Position numbers and translations under genes: made by a program
Shown: positions 52,296-61,532 of the stretch, piece after piece
Numbering within the stretch: the first letter of the stretch is position 1
Layout of the letters: each line of letters starts with the position of its first letter
Origin: Alistipes sp.
Lineage (GTDB): Bacteria > Bacteroidota > Bacteroidia > Bacteroidales > Rikenellaceae
DNA: 64,000 nt
Direction: 5' to 3'
NCBI GenBank assembly: GCA_017381935.1
Contig: JAFOBG010000054.1
Span: forward strand, 1-64,000
Notes under the pieces: generated by a model
Databases searched by the model: none
Told to the model about the DNA's origin: nothing
Seen by the model: only the letters and a program-made list of their open reading frames with translations

Positions 52296-53055
52296 AAGCT
52301 CTTCTCTCTAATCTCTCCAAATAATGTTCATCTGCCAACGTAAGGAGGCGATAACTCGGCACATTATCGCTATCAGCCCTAAGACTATATTCATCTAACA
52401 AATACTCAACCCTACGCTCTACAGCCTCACCTGAGTCAATAATATCGACCTGTCGGCCTGCTATTACACGCTCAATAGTCTCTCGCAAGAAGGGATAGTG
52501 AGTACATCCAAGCACAATCTTATCAACGCCGGCAGCAATAAGAGGCTCGACAACTTGTCGCACACGCTCCTCTGCCTCTGCGCTGTTTTCTCTACCATGC
52601 TCCACAATCTCTACAAAGCCCTCTCCAACAGACTTGATAATCTTAGCCTGAGTTGCATATTTTGAGGAGGTCTTAATAAACAGACTACCCTCCAAAGAGC
52701 GTTGTGTAGCAAGAACAGCCACTATACCTGTCTTTGTTGACAGCGCCGCAGGCTTTACCGCAGGCTCAAGACCTACAAAAGGTATTTGCGGGTAGTGTTC
52801 CCGCAAATAGTCTATAGCAACGGCTGTAGCTGTATTACATGCTATGACAATGAGTTTACAACCCTCTGCCAAAAGCCTCTCTACACCCTCTATTGTAAAT
52901 TGTAAAACCTCACTCTCAGGCCTGGACCCATAGGGACAGCGCAAGCCGTCTCCGAAAAATATCAGAGACTCATTTGCAAGTGAACTCTTAATCTCTTTCC
53001 AGACACTAAGGCCACCCATGCCGCTGTCAAACACCCCTATCGGACGATTATCCAT
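52285..53055 (-). CDS. murI: Glutamate racemase
   Basis: 256 residues. MurI converts L-glutamate to D-glutamate for peptidoglycan. The N-terminal PIGVFDSGMGGLSVW includes the catalytic Asp-Ser region. The first catalytic cysteine is in VIACNTATA (near residue 73) and the second in VLGCTHYPFL (near residue 183). Both are present, so it is a racemase rather than an aspartate racemase-like relative. It sits 15 bp after the phosphoesterase gene and overlaps ftsK by 11 bp. murI, ftsK and the topoisomerase IV genes on one strand link wall synthesis and chromosome segregation functions. Confidence 0.96.
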   Translation of the reverse strand: MDNRPIGVFDSGMGGLSVWKEIKSSLANESLIFFGDGLRCPYGSRPESEVLQFTIEGVERLLAEGCKLIVIACNTATAVAIDYLREHYPQIPFVGLEPAVKPAALSTKTGIVAVLATQRSLEGSLFIKTSSKYATQAKIIKSVGEGFVEIVEHGRENSAEAEERVRQVVEPLIAAGVDKIVLGCTHYPFLRETIERVIAGRQVDIIDSGEAVERRVEYLLDEYSLRADSDNVPSYRLLTLADEHYLERLERRAYGY

Positions 53056-53069
53056 CAGTTCTGTTACAA

Positions 53070-54710
53070 TTAATAGGTTTTATCAAGCTCCTCTCGCTTG
53101 ATTACAAGCAGTTTGTTTGTCAGTTCATTCTCAGAATAGTCAAAGCTCTCTGTAAAGCGAGTCTGCTCATACACATTACCGTTGGTATCATGAGCAACAA
53201 CCTTTATCTGTTTTGCATCCGGATTTTTAAGTTTCAAACGATACAAGTGGTTACATGTTGCAAGATAGCCCTTTCTGCCACCGCCATTCCACTTACTCTG
53301 GCACTCTGTAACCTTGCCATAGCTACGACCAACAACGCCAATATGGTAGCCTACAGCATACCAATCACGGCTTGAATCAACCTCCGGCACTGAGTCTTTT
53401 GTTACCGGAATACGCTCCATTTCGCCTGTCAGCTCGCCATCCTCATAGAGATATACCTTCCACTTAGGGTCGGCCATAAATACATTAGCAAGCACAGTAT
53501 CATGGCTATAAGGATATTTAAACTTCTCAAACTCGCCACCAAACTCAGCATCACCACGGTACATACGGATTTGGTATGAAATATCATGACCTGTACCCTT
53601 ATACCACCAATTCTTGATATGAGCGCCATCTACATCGTAGATTGTATAACCATTTGGCACTCCGTCGCCATTAATACAACTCCACCAATAAGCGCCACTT
53701 GCTGCTGCGTGAACATGCTCAAAGACACCGTACTTATTGACATTATGGTTCATAAAGTGTGTATGGCCAATCATAATATGAGCCTCCTTGAACTGAGAGA
53801 TAAGCTGGCGTACTGCCTCTACATTCTTTCTCATACGATTGTACAGACCAATATGGAGGCAGAGAATAACCATCTTATCCTTTGGAACAGCTGCCAAATC
53901 GGCTGTAAGCCACTTTAACTGCTCATCGGTAAAGCAAGGGTTGCCATACTCCTTATGGTAACGGAACTTATTGGGATTGTCATCTGCAATATAGTCCTTC
54001 ATAGAGACAATATGCACATCACCTCGATTCCAAGAGTAGTTTACAGGACCAAAGACGCCCTCAAAAGCACGCTGGTATGCCAAATTATAGGTACTTGTAC
54101 CCTTATCAAGCGATACAGGCGGCTCGTCAAAGTCATGATTTCCAATGGTTTGAAAAAAGAGCAGATGTGTATTATCATAGCTCATTGCCTCACGCATAGG
54201 CTCCATAAACTTATTTGTCTTATGCTTACCCTCTGTATAGACAATATCGCCCAAAGTAACACCATAGCAAGGCAGTGTCTGAGCATCTACATAGGCACGA
54301 ATATCAGGCACGGTCTCTGTCTGAAAACGCTTCAAATGGAAATTACACTGAGCCTGTGGGTCGGCAACCATAATAAGACGGAAAGCTTTCTCCTCTATAG
54401 GATTTGGGGTAAGGGTAAAGTCATACTTCTTAACTTTACTATCAAGACGCTGATAGAAGTCAGGATGACCATCCTTGACATTGACTTTATACTCAGACGG
54501 GATAGAGTAGAATACGTGTACCGCATCTGAAGATGTGGTCATCTTATATCGACCCTTAGCGTCAGTTGTAACACAACTAAAGCCATCACTTACCGTAACA
54601 CCCGCAATACCTTTGCCAGCAGTATCTCGTAAAGTGCCGGAAATCTTCATCTGAGCTGAAACGGTAGATAACACAACCGCTGCAGCAATAAACATTAACA
54701 ATCGTTTCAT
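53070..54710 (-). CDS. Exported calcineurin-like phosphoesterase, three-domain
   Basis: 546 residues. A signal peptide (MKRLLMFIAAAVVLSTVSA) is followed by an N-terminal carboxypeptidase-regulatory-like/MetallophosN domain (SGTLRDTAGKGIAGVTVSDG, about residues 22-100). The metallophosphatase core spans about residues 110-370: ADPQAQ near 116, TLGDIVY near 153, the TIGNHDFD motif near 190, LCLHIGLYN near 285, IGHTHFM near 315. A MetallophosC-type C-terminal domain is found to about residue 525. The GDxxY, GNH[DE] and GHTH metal ligands are all present. Substrate unknown; sugar phosphates or phospho-lipids are possible. It lies 5 bp after aroK. Confidence 0.9.
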   Translation of the reverse strand: MKRLLMFIAAAVVLSTVSAQMKISGTLRDTAGKGIAGVTVSDGFSCVTTDAKGRYKMTTSSDAVHVFYSIPSEYKVNVKDGHPDFYQRLDSKVKKYDFTLTPNPIEEKAFRLIMVADPQAQCNFHLKRFQTETVPDIRAYVDAQTLPCYGVTLGDIVYTEGKHKTNKFMEPMREAMSYDNTHLLFFQTIGNHDFDEPPVSLDKGTSTYNLAYQRAFEGVFGPVNYSWNRGDVHIVSMKDYIADDNPNKFRYHKEYGNPCFTDEQLKWLTADLAAVPKDKMVILCLHIGLYNRMRKNVEAVRQLISQFKEAHIMIGHTHFMNHNVNKYGVFEHVHAAASGAYWWSCINGDGVPNGYTIYDVDGAHIKNWWYKGTGHDISYQIRMYRGDAEFGGEFEKFKYPYSHDTVLANVFMADPKWKVYLYEDGELTGEMERIPVTKDSVPEVDSSRDWYAVGYHIGVVGRSYGKVTECQSKWNGGGRKGYLATCNHLYRLKLKNPDAKQIKVVAHDTNGNVYEQTRFTESFDYSENELTNKLLVIKREELDKTY

Positions 54711-54715
54711 TTTAT

Positions 54716-55237
54716 CTATTTTAGGTTCTTTATCTCTTTGATTATCAGGTCTATAATCTGGCTATCAGACATCGTATCGCAATCTATGACAAGGTCGGCC
54801 TTTGAGTATATCGGCTCTCGCTCGGCCATGTGGCTCTTCATAAATGACAGCAACTGTTCATCATTAAGTCCTCTAAACTTAGGTCGTTTCTCTCGACCAT
54901 AAGGCGATAGGCGGCTAATGATATTCTCTGCCGTACGACGAAGATAAACTGAGGCTCCGAGCTGTGAAAGGCGCTCCATATTATCCCCCCAAACAGGTAA
55001 TCCGCCACCCGTAGAGACGACAACATTATCCTCCTCAGCACTCTTCTCAAGCACTCTGCGCTCTACCTGACGGAAATATTCCTCGCCCTGATATGTAATC
55101 ACATCGGCTACCGATGCACCCTCAAGTTTTTCAACCTCAGAGTCGGTATCAATAAAGCGAAGGTGAGCAAAGCGGGCTATCTTACGGCCCACTGTACTCT
55201 TTCCGCTACCCATGTATCCTATCAAGTATAGTCGCAT
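54716..55237 (-). CDS. aroK: Shikimate kinase
   Basis: 173 residues. AroK phosphorylates shikimate in the chorismate pathway. The P-loop GYMGSGKSTVGRKIA lies at residues 8-22, the shikimate-binding RFIDTDSEVE at 28-37, VVSTGGGLPV near residue 73, and the lid arginine in SPYGREKRPKFRGL near residue 113. Complete; the length fits AroK. It lies 5 bp before the phosphoesterase gene and 42 bp after parC on the same strand. Confidence 0.95.
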   Translation of the reverse strand: MRLYLIGYMGSGKSTVGRKIARFAHLRFIDTDSEVEKLEGASVADVITYQGEEYFRQVERRVLEKSAEEDNVVVSTGGGLPVWGDNMERLSQLGASVYLRRTAENIISRLSPYGREKRPKFRGLNDEQLLSFMKSHMAEREPIYSKADLVIDCDTMSDSQIIDLIIKEIKNLK

Positions 55238-55279
55238 TGTATCCTATATTTACACCCTAAAAAGATGTTATCTTGACTA

Positions 55280-57967
55280 TTAGAACAGATTCAGTTGCTC
55301 TGTCTGATACTCCTCATCCTCGGTCATCAGTACTGTAGTCTGCTCTTCAGACTGTTCCAGAGGCTGTTCCGGCATCTCATCTGCAGCAACTATCTGATTA
55401 TCAACCCCCTCAGTCTCCTCTACCTCTTCATCTTGCTCTGGCTCGATAAAGGTTAGAGTATCAACATCGTAGGTGGTAAGGCGCTTACCTTTTGCTTTAC
55501 GGCTCTTAACACCCACAAAGTCATCCACTGCAATCTCGTCGGCAGGTCTTGTGGCGTTATTACCCTTATAAGTGATACGCAATGATGCCCCCTTCGCTGA
55601 GCAGATAGCCACAAACTCGGCATTGCCCTCTTCGTCCAAGAATGGCAATAGTCTATCTGTCAAGTCAAGCTGGAAGCGTTTCATATAGTAGTACTGCTGC
55701 TCACAATCGAAGTAACAGAGATTATAGACTCTTGACGGAACATAGCGCTCTACGGTAACTGTATCCTCAGGGAAATGCTGCTGCAAATCAAAGCCTGTGA
55801 TATAGTATTGATGCTTTGCTGTCCATACAACCAGCTTATCATCGCCCTTGAAACTACCAAGCAAGCGGCCTCGGCCCTCTGAGTTGAGACGGCGGATATC
55901 CTCATCCCACCATATATCCTGTGCGCTGAGGGTTGATGTACCCTTCTCCTTAAGCACTATCTTATGGATGCTATAGCGAGAGAAGAGATTACCCTGGCTC
56001 TGACGACCCTTAATTGCAAGCTCCGAGAAGTCGAGGTCAACAATAACCTTCTTCAGGCGTGGACGTGGCTTGAAATAGACCTTGAGCACCTCAGCCTCGC
56101 CATTCGGGTTGACAGACATATAAAGAATCTCGCTCTTGGCTGTACCCTTAGTCAGATTATACTCCTTATCTCGTGTAATACCCTTAATTGCGCAACGCTT
56201 CATCAATATAGGGCCTGTCTTACCGCCATCACGATAGAGTACGTTATATATTGTACGCTCATCATTACGCTTAAAGACACCTATATAATATATATTCTTA
56301 TCAAAGAAACTCTTGTCTGCAACCTTCTTGATGATATAGCGGCCATCCTTAAGAATGACAATAACATCGTCAATATCCGAGCAATCGCATACATACTCTG
56401 CATCCTTCATACTCTTACCGATACCAAAGAAGCCCTCTGCTCTATCAACATAGAGTTTTGCATTTGACACAGCAACCTTTGTAGAGTCGATAATATCGAA
56501 ACTGCGTATCTCTGTCAGTCGCTCTCTTCCCTTGCCATACTTCTCTCTAATATGCTCAAAGTAGGCAATAGTATAATCAACAAGATGTGCAAGGTCGTAT
56601 TTAACCTGCTTTATATCGGCATCAATGCGCTTAATTTCATTATCTGCCTTCTCCATATTAAAGCGAGAGATACGGATAAATGGCAGCCCTACAAGATGCT
56701 CGATATCCTGCTGCGAAATCTCACGGCGCAAGAGTTTTGTAAATGGCTCTAAGGCCTTACCAACTGCAGCGTAAGCCTCCTCCGGAGACTTTTTACCCTC
56801 CAAAACAGAGTATATCTTATTCTCAATAAATATTCTCTCAAGCGAAACCTTATGCCACTGGTCATTAAGCTCCGCCAAATGAATCTCAAGCTCCTGACCA
56901 AGCAAATCCTTTGTATGCTCTGTCGAATATCTAAGAATATCGCTCACACCCATAAACTCAGGGTGCTCATCCTTAATCACGCATGCATTTGGAGAGATTG
57001 AGATCTCGCATAGCGTAAAGGCATAGAGCGCATCAATAGTCTTATCGCATGACTCTCCTGACGCTACATGGACAACAATCTCTGCATTACGGGCTGTATT
57101 GTCGTCAAAACCCTTAATCTTAATCTTGCCCTTCTCCTGAGCCTTGATAATAGACTCTTTCAAGGTCTCGGTTGTTGTAGAGTATGGTATCTCAGAGATT
57201 ACAAGGGTGCTCTTATCTATTTTTGAAATCTTAGCTCTAACCTTTACCGCACCACCTCTCAGACCGTCGTTATAACGTGAGACATCTATCATACCACCTG
57301 TAGGGAAATCTGGATAGAGCTGAAAATCCTCGCCTTTAAGGTAAGCTATAGCTCCTGCAATAAGTTCATTGAAATTATGAGGCAAGATTTTCGATGCAAG
57401 ACCTACTGCAATACCCTCTGTACCCTGCGCAAGTAGAAGTGGGAACTTTACAGGCAGTGCCACAGGCTCCTCCTTTCTGCCATCGTATGACATCATCCAC
57501 TCTGTAGTCTTACGATTAAAGACCACCTCAAGAGCAAACTTAGAGAGGCGAGCCTCGATATAACGAGGTGCCGCTGCACGGTCGCCGGTAAGGATATTAC
57601 CCCAGTTACCCTGACAATCAATCAAAAGTTCCTTCTGACCCAGCTGCACAAGCGCTGCTCCAATACTCTGGTCGCCGTGAGGGTGATACTGCATGGTCTG
57701 GCCAACCACGTTGGCCACCTTATTGTACCTACCATCATCAACAACCTTCATTGCATGAAGTATTCGACGCTGAACAGGCTTTAGTCCATCGTCAATATGC
57801 GGTACTGCACGCTCCAAAATTACATAGGAAGCGTAGTCTAAGAACCAATTCTTAAACATTCCCGTCAGACGGCTAACACTCTGCTCAGCCATCAGTCGGT
57901 CATACTTTCCCGTTGAACGCTCCTCGCCAACAGGCATATCATTCATCAAATCTATCTCCTCAGCCAT
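55280..57967 (-). CDS. parC: Type IIA DNA topoisomerase subunit A (ParC-like)
   Basis: 895 residues. The breakage-reunion domain begins with YVILERAVPHIDDGLKPVQRRIL near residues 47-69. The HPHGDQS block lies near residue 95, and the catalytic tyrosine is Y136 in AAPRYIEARLS. A coiled-coil arm and C-gate follow (about residues 360-470). The C-terminal half is a pinwheel-like region ending in a Glu/Asp/Gln-rich tail. A GyrA box (QRRGGKG) is not visible, which supports topoisomerase IV (decatenation) over gyrase. It is preceded by parE (60-bp gap) on the same strand. Confidence 0.92.
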   Translation of the reverse strand: MAEEIDLMNDMPVGEERSTGKYDRLMAEQSVSRLTGMFKNWFLDYASYVILERAVPHIDDGLKPVQRRILHAMKVVDDGRYNKVANVVGQTMQYHPHGDQSIGAALVQLGQKELLIDCQGNWGNILTGDRAAAPRYIEARLSKFALEVVFNRKTTEWMMSYDGRKEEPVALPVKFPLLLAQGTEGIAVGLASKILPHNFNELIAGAIAYLKGEDFQLYPDFPTGGMIDVSRYNDGLRGGAVKVRAKISKIDKSTLVISEIPYSTTTETLKESIIKAQEKGKIKIKGFDDNTARNAEIVVHVASGESCDKTIDALYAFTLCEISISPNACVIKDEHPEFMGVSDILRYSTEHTKDLLGQELEIHLAELNDQWHKVSLERIFIENKIYSVLEGKKSPEEAYAAVGKALEPFTKLLRREISQQDIEHLVGLPFIRISRFNMEKADNEIKRIDADIKQVKYDLAHLVDYTIAYFEHIREKYGKGRERLTEIRSFDIIDSTKVAVSNAKLYVDRAEGFFGIGKSMKDAEYVCDCSDIDDVIVILKDGRYIIKKVADKSFFDKNIYYIGVFKRNDERTIYNVLYRDGGKTGPILMKRCAIKGITRDKEYNLTKGTAKSEILYMSVNPNGEAEVLKVYFKPRPRLKKVIVDLDFSELAIKGRQSQGNLFSRYSIHKIVLKEKGTSTLSAQDIWWDEDIRRLNSEGRGRLLGSFKGDDKLVVWTAKHQYYITGFDLQQHFPEDTVTVERYVPSRVYNLCYFDCEQQYYYMKRFQLDLTDRLLPFLDEEGNAEFVAICSAKGASLRITYKGNNATRPADEIAVDDFVGVKSRKAKGKRLTTYDVDTLTFIEPEQDEEVEETEGVDNQIVAADEMPEQPLEQSEEQTTVLMTEDEEYQTEQLNLF

Positions 57968-58027
57968 ATAAGGTATCTTCTAAATTAGGAAACAAGTTTT
58001 TACCTGTTTACTATCTTGCTCTCTTTA

Positions 58028-59920
58028 TTACAAATCATCATCGCCACCAATCATCAGATGCTCCTCTATCAAGTCCTCCTCAACACGAAGATTATCTACA
58101 ATAAATCGCTGGCGGTCAAATGTATTCTTACCCATATAGAAGGTCAGCAAATCGGATACAGGGTCATCTTTGGTTAATCTTACGCGGTCAAGGCGTATAT
58201 TCTCACCAATAAAGCCTGAGAACTCGTCCGGAGATATCTCTCCAAGACCTTTAAATCGGGTAATCTCAGCCTTGGCTCCGCACTTTTCTATCGCATCCAA
58301 ACGTTCCTGCTCGGTATAGCAATAGTAAGTATCCTTCTTATTACGCACACGGAAAAGCGGTGTCTGCATAATGAAGAGGTGTCCATTGCGAATAAGGTCT
58401 GGGAAGTACTGCAAGAAGAAGGTTAAAAGCAGCATACGGATATGCATACCGTCCACATCGGCATCGGTTGCAATAACCACCTTCTCATATCTCAAATTCT
58501 CTACATCCTCGTCAATATTGAGTGCATTATGCAAAAACTTAAACTCGTCATTAACATAAGCCTGCGCCTTCTTCATACCATAGGTATTCAGCGGTTTTCC
58601 TCTGAGTGAGAATACTGCCTGCGTCTGTGCATTTCTCGACTTGGTAATAGAGCCCGATGCAGAGTCTCCCTCGGTGATAAAAATCATTGTTCGACCGGCA
58701 AGCTCGCTCTTATCGCCACGGTGAATTTTACAGTCTCGCAAGTTCTTATTGTTAAGCAACAGGCGCTTATTTGCCTCTCGACTCTTCTTCTGTACGCCCG
58801 CCATCGCCTTTCGTTCCTTCTCGCTCTCGACAATCTTACGCTGGATTGCCTGAGCCACATCTGGATTACGGTGCAGATAGTTATCAAGCTCTGTGGCAAG
58901 GAACTCTCCGATAAATTGGCGCATCGAGATACCATCTGCCGCATCTTTACTTCCGAGCTTTGACTTTACCTGATTCTCAAAGACGGCATTTGACACTCGC
59001 ACAGAGACCGCTGCCACAATAGAGGTACGAATATCTGATGGGTCATAATCTTTATGATAAAAGTCCTTAAGCACCTTTACAACCATCTCACGGAAGGCTG
59101 CCTGATGCGTTCCGCCCTGCCATGTATTCTGGCTATTGGCAAAGGTGTAGTATATCTCGCCATAACCTGTGGAGTGAGTCATAGCAATCTCTATATTCTT
59201 ACTTGACAGATGAATTGGAGGATAGAGCATGGTCTGATTCTCCATATTGTCATTTATCAAGTCAAGCAGTCCGTTTTTAGAGCTGTATGAGACTCCGTTG
59301 AAGACAATTGTAAGACCTACATTCAGATAGGCGTAGTTATGCACCATCTGCTCAATGTAGTCGATATTAAACTCATAGTTCGGGAATATCTCAGGGTCAG
59401 GAATAAATGAAACAAAAGTTCCATTTTTATCCTTTACGCCACTCTCTCTTGTATCATCCTGCAGAATACCCTGACTAAAACGCACCTGACGAGCCTCGCC
59501 ATCACGTACTGAGCGCACGATAAACTCTGTCGAAAGGTAGTTTACCGCCTTTACACCCACTCCGTTAAGACCTACTGTCTTATCGAAAGCCGAATCCTCG
59601 CCCTGGTCATACTTTGCACCCGTATTAATCTGAGAGACAACGCTATCAAGCGAGTTTAACGGGATTCCTCGACCATAGTCTCTTACAGTAACACATTTAT
59701 TCTCAAGGGTTATCTCTATTGTCTTACCATAGCCCATGATAAATTCGTCAATGCCGTTATCCACAACCTCTTTGACAAGCACATAGAGGGCATCATCCCT
59801 CTCCGAGCCATCTCCAGGAGTGCCGACATACATACTTGTACGACGGCGCACATGCTCACGTGGAGTGAGCTGTTGTATGGCATCATCGCCATAACTATTT
59901 TTCTTCTGCACTTCTGCCAT
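58028..59920 (-). CDS. parE: Type IIA DNA topoisomerase subunit B (ParE-like)
   Basis: 630 residues. A GHKL ATPase domain opens the protein: EVVDNGIDEFIMG near residue 50 (catalytic Glu and Asn), DYGRGIPL near residue 79, and GLNGVGVKAVNYLS near residue 118. The transducer domain follows. The Toprim domain has IFITEGDSASGS near residue 413, and IATDADVDGMHIRMLLLTFF near residue 490 with the metal aspartates. The C-terminus has RFKGLGEISPDEF. The length, without the extra E. coli GyrB insert, fits ParE. It is 14 bp after plsC and precedes parC, so the two subunits are made together. Confidence 0.94.
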   Translation of the reverse strand: MAEVQKKNSYGDDAIQQLTPREHVRRRTSMYVGTPGDGSERDDALYVLVKEVVDNGIDEFIMGYGKTIEITLENKCVTVRDYGRGIPLNSLDSVVSQINTGAKYDQGEDSAFDKTVGLNGVGVKAVNYLSTEFIVRSVRDGEARQVRFSQGILQDDTRESGVKDKNGTFVSFIPDPEIFPNYEFNIDYIEQMVHNYAYLNVGLTIVFNGVSYSSKNGLLDLINDNMENQTMLYPPIHLSSKNIEIAMTHSTGYGEIYYTFANSQNTWQGGTHQAAFREMVVKVLKDFYHKDYDPSDIRTSIVAAVSVRVSNAVFENQVKSKLGSKDAADGISMRQFIGEFLATELDNYLHRNPDVAQAIQRKIVESEKERKAMAGVQKKSREANKRLLLNNKNLRDCKIHRGDKSELAGRTMIFITEGDSASGSITKSRNAQTQAVFSLRGKPLNTYGMKKAQAYVNDEFKFLHNALNIDEDVENLRYEKVVIATDADVDGMHIRMLLLTFFLQYFPDLIRNGHLFIMQTPLFRVRNKKDTYYCYTEQERLDAIEKCGAKAEITRFKGLGEISPDEFSGFIGENIRLDRVRLTKDDPVSDLLTFYMGKNTFDRQRFIVDNLRVEEDLIEEHLMIGGDDDL

Positions 59921-59933
59921 ATAATCGTTTTTA

Positions 59934-60656
59934 CTATTTCCTTATCTTCTCATACTCCTCGCACATCATTGTTCGAGTCTTATCTATAAGTTCTGACATC
60001 TCCAAAGATTTCACCTCCTCAACGCTAATTGGAGGCAAAACGCTTACAGTCAGGCTGTTGCGCCAATTCACCAGATAGTTTTTCTTTAATACGGTTCGTG
60101 TACCATGCATAACTACCGGAAGAATCTCAACCCCTGCATCTTTAGCAAGAGCAAATGCACCCTGCTTAAAACGGGCAATCTCACCACTCTTTGAGCGTGT
60201 ACCCTCAGGGAACATGGCTATAGAGACACCTCTTGAAATCCACATTTTGCCCTTCTCTGTAACCTTACGCATAGAGTCCGCACCTCGACTACGGTCGATA
60301 GCAATATCGCCATGCAGCGAGAGCAACTGTCCGATATACGGAATCTTGAAGACCTCTCTCTTTGACACCCAACGGAAATTGAGTGGCAAAAAATAGAGCG
60401 CCAAAATATCGGTCATTGCATTGTGGTTGATTACTATCACATAGCTCTTTGTCTTATCGATATTCTCCAAACCCGTAATTTTTCGAGTAGATGGCAAAAT
60501 AGGCTTCCAAAAACACATACATATTGCTCGTGAAAGCTCATGCACCACACGGCGAGGCTTGTCAAAAGGATAGCAGACAATCAGAGCTACAACGGACAGA
60601 ATAAAAAAGAATGTGAGCTGTATAAGGGTATAAATATAAAATATAATCGAGAACAT
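59934..60656 (-). CDS. plsC: 1-acyl-sn-glycerol-3-phosphate acyltransferase
   Basis: 240 residues. PlsC adds the second acyl chain in phosphatidic acid synthesis. An N-terminal hydrophobic stretch (about residues 5-30) anchors it to the inner membrane. Motif I INHNAMTDIL (the NHx4D catalytic pair) lies near residue 76, motif II GDIAIDRSRG near residue 115, and motif III MFPEGTRSKSGEIARFKQGA near residues 148-167. It is the first gene of the long minus-strand run to 49276, with a -7 box 44 bp upstream. Confidence 0.93.
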   Translation of the reverse strand: MFSIIFYIYTLIQLTFFFILSVVALIVCYPFDKPRRVVHELSRAICMCFWKPILPSTRKITGLENIDKTKSYVIVINHNAMTDILALYFLPLNFRWVSKREVFKIPYIGQLLSLHGDIAIDRSRGADSMRKVTEKGKMWISRGVSIAMFPEGTRSKSGEIARFKQGAFALAKDAGVEILPVVMHGTRTVLKKNYLVNWRNSLTVSVLPPISVEEVKSLEMSELIDKTRTMMCEEYEKIRK

Positions 60657-60700
60657 AGCCTTAAAATATAGTTACAATATCCAACATAGTTATATCTGTG

Positions 60701-60708
60701 CAAAGATA
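60701..60708 (-). promoter_or_regulatory. -7 box of the plsC-parE-parC-...-lolA run
   Basis: TATCTTTG on the minus strand; the -33 position carries no TTTG. It is the only consensus -7 box I see before this run. Confidence 0.55.
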
Positions 60709-60770
60709 GAATTTTTTGTAGTTTTTTGAAAAAATTAACCAAAAATTTTATCAACAATCTTAATTTTCAC

Positions 60771-60778
60771 TATCTTTG
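60771..60778 (+). promoter_or_regulatory. -7 box of the PqqD-like/Cys-His/TonB-receptor unit
   Basis: TATCTTTG, with the ATG after only TGGC. No TTTG at the -33 position. Predicts a leaderless message. Confidence 0.6.
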
Positions 60779-60782
60779 TGGC

Positions 60783-61049
60783 ATGAAATTCAAAGAGGGA
60801 TATAAAGTTAGAGAGATTGCCGGCGAGCACGTTGTAATTATGCAGGGTCGTTTCGGCGTAGATATGACACGTGTAATTGCACTCAACCAGACATCTTTGT
60901 TGCTTTGGAACAAACTCCAAGGTAAAGAGTTTAAGTGTGAAGATGTTGTAAAAATTCTTACTGACAACTACGAGGTCGAGGCTGAGCGAGCACAGTCTGA
61001 CGCAGAGGCGTGGATAGCAAAACTCCATGAGTGCAAATTGGTTGAATAG
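60783..61049 (+). CDS. PqqD-family protein
   Basis: 88 residues from ATG 60783; an in-frame ATG at 60726 lies upstream of the promoter box. The sequence has the PqqD shape: a short beta start (KVREIAGEHVVIM) and the conserved ALNQTSLLLWNKLQGKEF segment near residue 39, where the Trp and Leu pair is typical. A helical end follows (DAEAWIAKLHECKLVE). PqqD domains recruit precursor peptides to radical-SAM or other RiPP enzymes, and many free-standing Bacteroidota copies have no known partner. No radical-SAM gene is in the window. The next ORF starts 7 bp after the stop. Confidence 0.85.
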   Translation: MKFKEGYKVREIAGEHVVIMQGRFGVDMTRVIALNQTSLLLWNKLQGKEFKCEDVVKILTDNYEVEAERAQSDAEAWIAKLHECKLVE

Positions 61050-61056
61050 TGTTACA

Positions 61057-61482
61057 ATGAAGAGCAAAAGAGTAATATCATCACTTATGCTTGCTATATA
61101 TCTTATGGCAAGTTGTGGTAGTATGCTCTCTGTAATTCTCTGCCACTGCACTCGCAGTTCTCACTTCCAGGCGCACCACTCATGCAGCGATCATCACACC
61201 TGTAATCACAGCACACACAAGCAAGGCGAGGGCATTGTATTGCCTTCAAACTGTGGATGTAATCACGACCATTCGACAGAGATTGATCTATACAACTATA
61301 AGGAGTATCCAATAATAGATTGTACCCCTATTGTATGCACTGCTTTAATTGCAATGCAAGAGCAGATACCACTCTCTTTAGACAATACAAAGATTAAATA
61401 TCTTGACCGTCGGAAAATTCCACTACATAGTTCCGACATTGTAACTCTCAAGGGATTGAGGGCTCCACCGGCTATTGCATAA
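61057..61482 (+). CDS. Cys/His-rich exported protein, possible metal-binding
   Basis: 141 residues from ATG 61057. A signal-type N-terminus (VISSLMLAIYLMASCGSM, possible lipobox LMASC) is followed by a remarkable stretch, about residues 30-75, with clustered Cys and His (CHC, HAHHSCSDHHTC, HST, CGCNHDH). That looks like a metal-binding region. The C-terminal 60 residues have no recognised fold. It lies 7 bp after the PqqD-like gene and 50 bp before a TonB-dependent receptor. The receptor belongs to a group linked to metal transport, so periplasmic or surface handling of copper, zinc or a similar ion is a reasonable inference. Not assigned to a named family. Confidence 0.65.
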   Translation: MKSKRVISSLMLAIYLMASCGSMLSVILCHCTRSSHFQAHHSCSDHHTCNHSTHKQGEGIVLPSNCGCNHDHSTEIDLYNYKEYPIIDCTPIVCTALIAMQEQIPLSLDNTKIKYLDRRKIPLHSSDIVTLKGLRAPPAIA

Positions 61483-61532
61483 ACTCGAATGCGGATAGTC
61501 CGCAAATATTGTTTATGTAATACTTCAAATTT

